From NCBI GenBank assembly GCA_034506315.1, contig JAPDPT010000010.1:1-64000 (forward strand): a stretch of DNA of 64,000 bases, in the 5' to 3' direction. The notes under the pieces are model-generated. The model saw only the letters and a list, made by a program, of their open reading frames with translations. It was not told the DNA's origin and did not search any database. Positions 63,201 to 64,000 of the stretch are shown one piece after another. The position numbers were made by a program, and so were the translations under genes. Origin of the DNA: a candidate division KSB1 bacterium. Lineage in GTDB: Bacteria > Zhuqueibacterota > Zhuqueibacteria > Oleimicrobiales > Geothermoviventaceae. Every line of letters begins with the position of its first letter. The stretch's first letter is position 1.

Positions 63201-63816
63201 TGGAATCAGGATAGTATTCGAAGCGGTCGTAGAGGTCGTCGGAGCACCGGTAGTAGAGCTCTTGATCGGCATTGAAGACGTTCTTCCCGAAGTAGCCATT
63301 CCAGGAGCCGATCCAGCCGGGATCCACGGGATCATCCCACTTGTCCCTCCATCCTCCCTGAGAGGCAGGCGGCCACGTTTCAGGCTCCGTGCTTTTAGCC
63401 ACGCGCAAGGGATCGAGCTCCGGGTTGAGAAAACCCGGCACGGGTTCAAAGGTCCACGATTTACCCTGGGGGCTGGTGCGCCAGGCGAATACGTCGACGA
63501 TCTGCACCGTGTCTCCGTGCACGTCCCTAACTTCTCCCCCCACCCAGATGCCCACGATGGAGACGTAGATGCGATTCGTATTCTTGGGCCACTCGAAATT
63601 GACCGATTCGGGCACCTCCCGAGGGGCCCCGCTGTAGCCGGAGTTGAACACCGAGGCGCGGATGTTATTGCCGTCAATGTTTGAGAAGGCGCGGTACCGA
63701 ATATCGCCGCGATGGTCGGAGGGGACATGGCGCAGGGCCTGCCCCCAGGCGCCCTCCCATCCCACGGTCATCACGAGGGCGCTGCAAAGAGTACGCAGCC
63801 AACCGGAAACTCTCAT
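60298..63816 (-). CDS. large secreted Asp-rich protein with fibronectin-like and sorting domains
   Basis: A 1172-aa protein of unknown function found, as I recall, with PorV genes in FCB candidate phyla. A signal peptide (TLCSALVMTVGWEGAWGQ) is followed by a ~270-aa N-terminal region. Acidic calcium-loop-like stretches come next: DGIDNDGDADQYPE, LLDDDLDGLIDENYS and FDNDGDWNADNDDVGMDG. A fibronectin-III-like domain (VPGDGKVTLYWDDVAE, FEGYRIYRATDP) leads to beta-rich domains. A final FlgD-like tail (CTIRIYDVSGTLIDKIE, SYGVYIYHVDAPGIG) ends it. Spacing of 20 nt to the PorV gene shows co-transcription. It may be a surface anchor or a structural partner of the TonB receptor upstream. Confidence 0.8.
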   Translation of the reverse strand: MRVSGWLRTLCSALVMTVGWEGAWGQALRHVPSDHRGDIRYRAFSNIDGNNIRASVFNSGYSGAPREVPESVNFEWPKNTNRIYVSIVGIWVGGEVRDVHGDTVQIVDVFAWRTSPQGKSWTFEPVPGFLNPELDPLRVAKSTEPETWPPASQGGWRDKWDDPVDPGWIGSWNGYFGKNVFNADQELYYRCSDDLYDRFEYYPDSTDLKRRGLGILMDVRAMAWTQVLINDVVFFIHDVKNDGTRRIPKTAFLIFLADYVGGDGTDDQPFIDLQSDIAYLTDSDRVGTSAFGGDPVGVAAVKYIETPGNEVDGIDNDGDADQYPELLARIQGDPETLLPHFRDEDFRPRRLKPGDKIVLIDSLTFARIITTYPEGGGRVKSLGKVFELPPEGIELKEDTTANLLDDDLDGLIDENYSLHRWRYDEITRTEGPVRYINYLAFQPGDTLKRGFIVPGWRTPASYETVAPMVDESRDDGFDNDGDWNADNDDVGMDGVKGTGDPGEADGVPTSGAGTEFPGEPNIDKTDVSETDLIGLTSAVQIPVGDISLNTTPDRYLFQYFMSPGHFEVPRPTGEYDTFVASGFFPMEPGQRQRMAIALAIAGGGQTKAQDIASVDRKLEDAFKAYAADYQFARAPLQVTVRAVPGDGKVTLYWDDVAERSVDRYIADIGGPANDFEGYRIYRATDPAFLDAKIITDGYGVRTLLKPIAQFDLVDGIKGFDPVGFKGVHFYLGDDTGLRHVYTDSGLVNGQRYFYAVTAYDMGFPAANIAPSETPISVDVDLQGNIRLGSNVVMVRPTAKAAGYLPPEVESFEHVAGSATGSIQITVIDPSAILDGHEYEITFEDTLIRGKKSDTLTTKSFTVRDLTENRTVIDRSPRVRGGEEVPVFDGIQLKLLNEKQVALDTAKSGWNHEDVFPFAFDPVTFVGIQGEKRPNDYRILIGEVGMSTSKDTSIGFYRLRSKAVNFKVINLADGSEVPFAFAELDGNDGRLTVDPRRPDNTDVILLLEPGRGGKLVYTWQIYLVPRPGKRNPQPGDVLTIYLKKPFLSRDVYRFKIKGARLSKEKARQELEKIRVVPNPYIATVSWEPKNTYRSGRGPREIHFINLPPKCTIRIYDVSGTLIDKIEHDSPLENGTERWDVLSKENLDISYGVYIYHVDAPGIGQKTGTFAIIK

Positions 63817-63833
63817 CCCTGCTTCGCCTCCCT

Positions 63834-64000
63834 TTAGCGCTTGCCTGCCGTCGACACCCTCACCCCGAGATGCACCTTACGCGGCTCGGAGTAAAAGTCG
63901 GGCCGGACGAACCAGCCGGGGTCCGCCTCCACCTGCTGGCGCTGCCGGAGGGTGAAATCTGGTTTGCCCGAGTCGGCCCACACACCCACGGGGTTCTTGG
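63834..64000 (-). CDS. C-terminus of a TonB-dependent receptor, partial
   Basis: The last 54 codons of a minus-strand gene running off the window edge. They read NPVGVWADSGKPDFT, then an end typical of SusC-like or other TonB-dependent barrels (NxxxxxxRKVHLGVRVS). The stop is TAA at 63834-63836, 18 nt before the start of the large secreted protein. A receptor at the head of the polysaccharide locus would import the galacto-oligosaccharides. The final residue is not the usual Phe (AGKR), which is slightly unusual for an outer-membrane barrel. Confidence 0.65.
   Translation of the reverse strand, partial: KNPVGVWADSGKPDFTLRQRQQVEADPGWFVRPDFYSEPRKVHLGVRVSTAGKR

Noticed and set aside
1-64000. 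tRNA, rRNA, CRISPR array, insertion sequence or phage genes
   Set aside because: I looked for T-loop signatures, repeated spacers, transposase motifs and terminal inverted repeats and saw none that hold up.

Overview
The window is a high-GC, gene-dense bacterial chromosome segment with no tRNA, rRNA, CRISPR or insertion sequence that I can recognise. Several features point to a member of the Fibrobacteres-Chlorobi-Bacteroidetes (FCB) side of the tree: PorV/PorQ-type outer-membrane barrels, secreted proteins ending in a FlgD-like 'PNPF...' sorting domain, a PorE-like PD40/OmpA protein, TonB-dependent receptors with a carboxypeptidase-regulatory N-terminus, and Tat-exported Gfo/Idh and aldo-keto oxidoreductases. 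A candidate-phylum lineage such as KSB1 or Calditrichota would fit, but I cannot fix the phylum from sequence alone. Two strong promoter candidates share the -10 hexamer TAAACT at 17-nt spacing.

Layout. 1-3.4 kb: a ZIP metal transporter, then a minus-strand pair (sugar isomerase-like TIM barrel and Tat-exported Gfo/Idh oxidoreductase). 3.5-10.2 kb: a compact histidine operon hisGDCBHAFI on the plus strand, preceded by a promoter, a 21-residue leader peptide with six His codons, and a terminator/antiterminator pair, which is a textbook attenuator not visible in a normal ORF list. 10.4-12.4 kb: a UPF0316 membrane protein and an orphan sugar ABC permease behind a 320-nt GC-rich gap. 12.4-24.9 kb: minus-strand housekeeping and metabolic genes (DUF1893, zinc peptidase, STAS-HATPase fusion, DNA polymerase IV, cupin, B12-binding radical SAM, flippase, nitrilase, UroD-like, Na+/solute symporter, FAH-family hydrolase). 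25.2-32.5 kb: plus-strand Tat aldo-keto reductase, lipoprotein plus TonB receptor, and a giant membrane/spermidine-synthase-like/TPR fusion.

32.9-49.6 kb is the most unusual part: a minus-strand cell-surface and signalling cluster. It encodes a TPR-CHAT (caspase-like) protein, a CHASE2 receptor with a cyclase domain that has lost its metal-binding aspartates, a FecR-like protein, a barrel-PD40-CRD-OmpA protein, a VWA/CARDB protein with a sorting tail, and a barrel-CARDB-double-OmpA protein. Within about 12 kb I find three in-frame stops (one each of TAA, TAG and TGA) and two frameshifts, each splitting an otherwise continuous protein. Either the locus is decaying or the assembly is locally poor; the lesions are not seen elsewhere in the window.

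49.98-64 kb reads as a polysaccharide-utilisation locus on the minus strand: TonB receptor (end only), large secreted Asp-rich protein, PorV-like barrel, repeat carbohydrate-module protein, GH53 endo-galactanase, and two tandem GH2 enzymes. Together these could bind, cut and import beta-1,4-galactan, with the secreted proteins exported by a type IX-like route.
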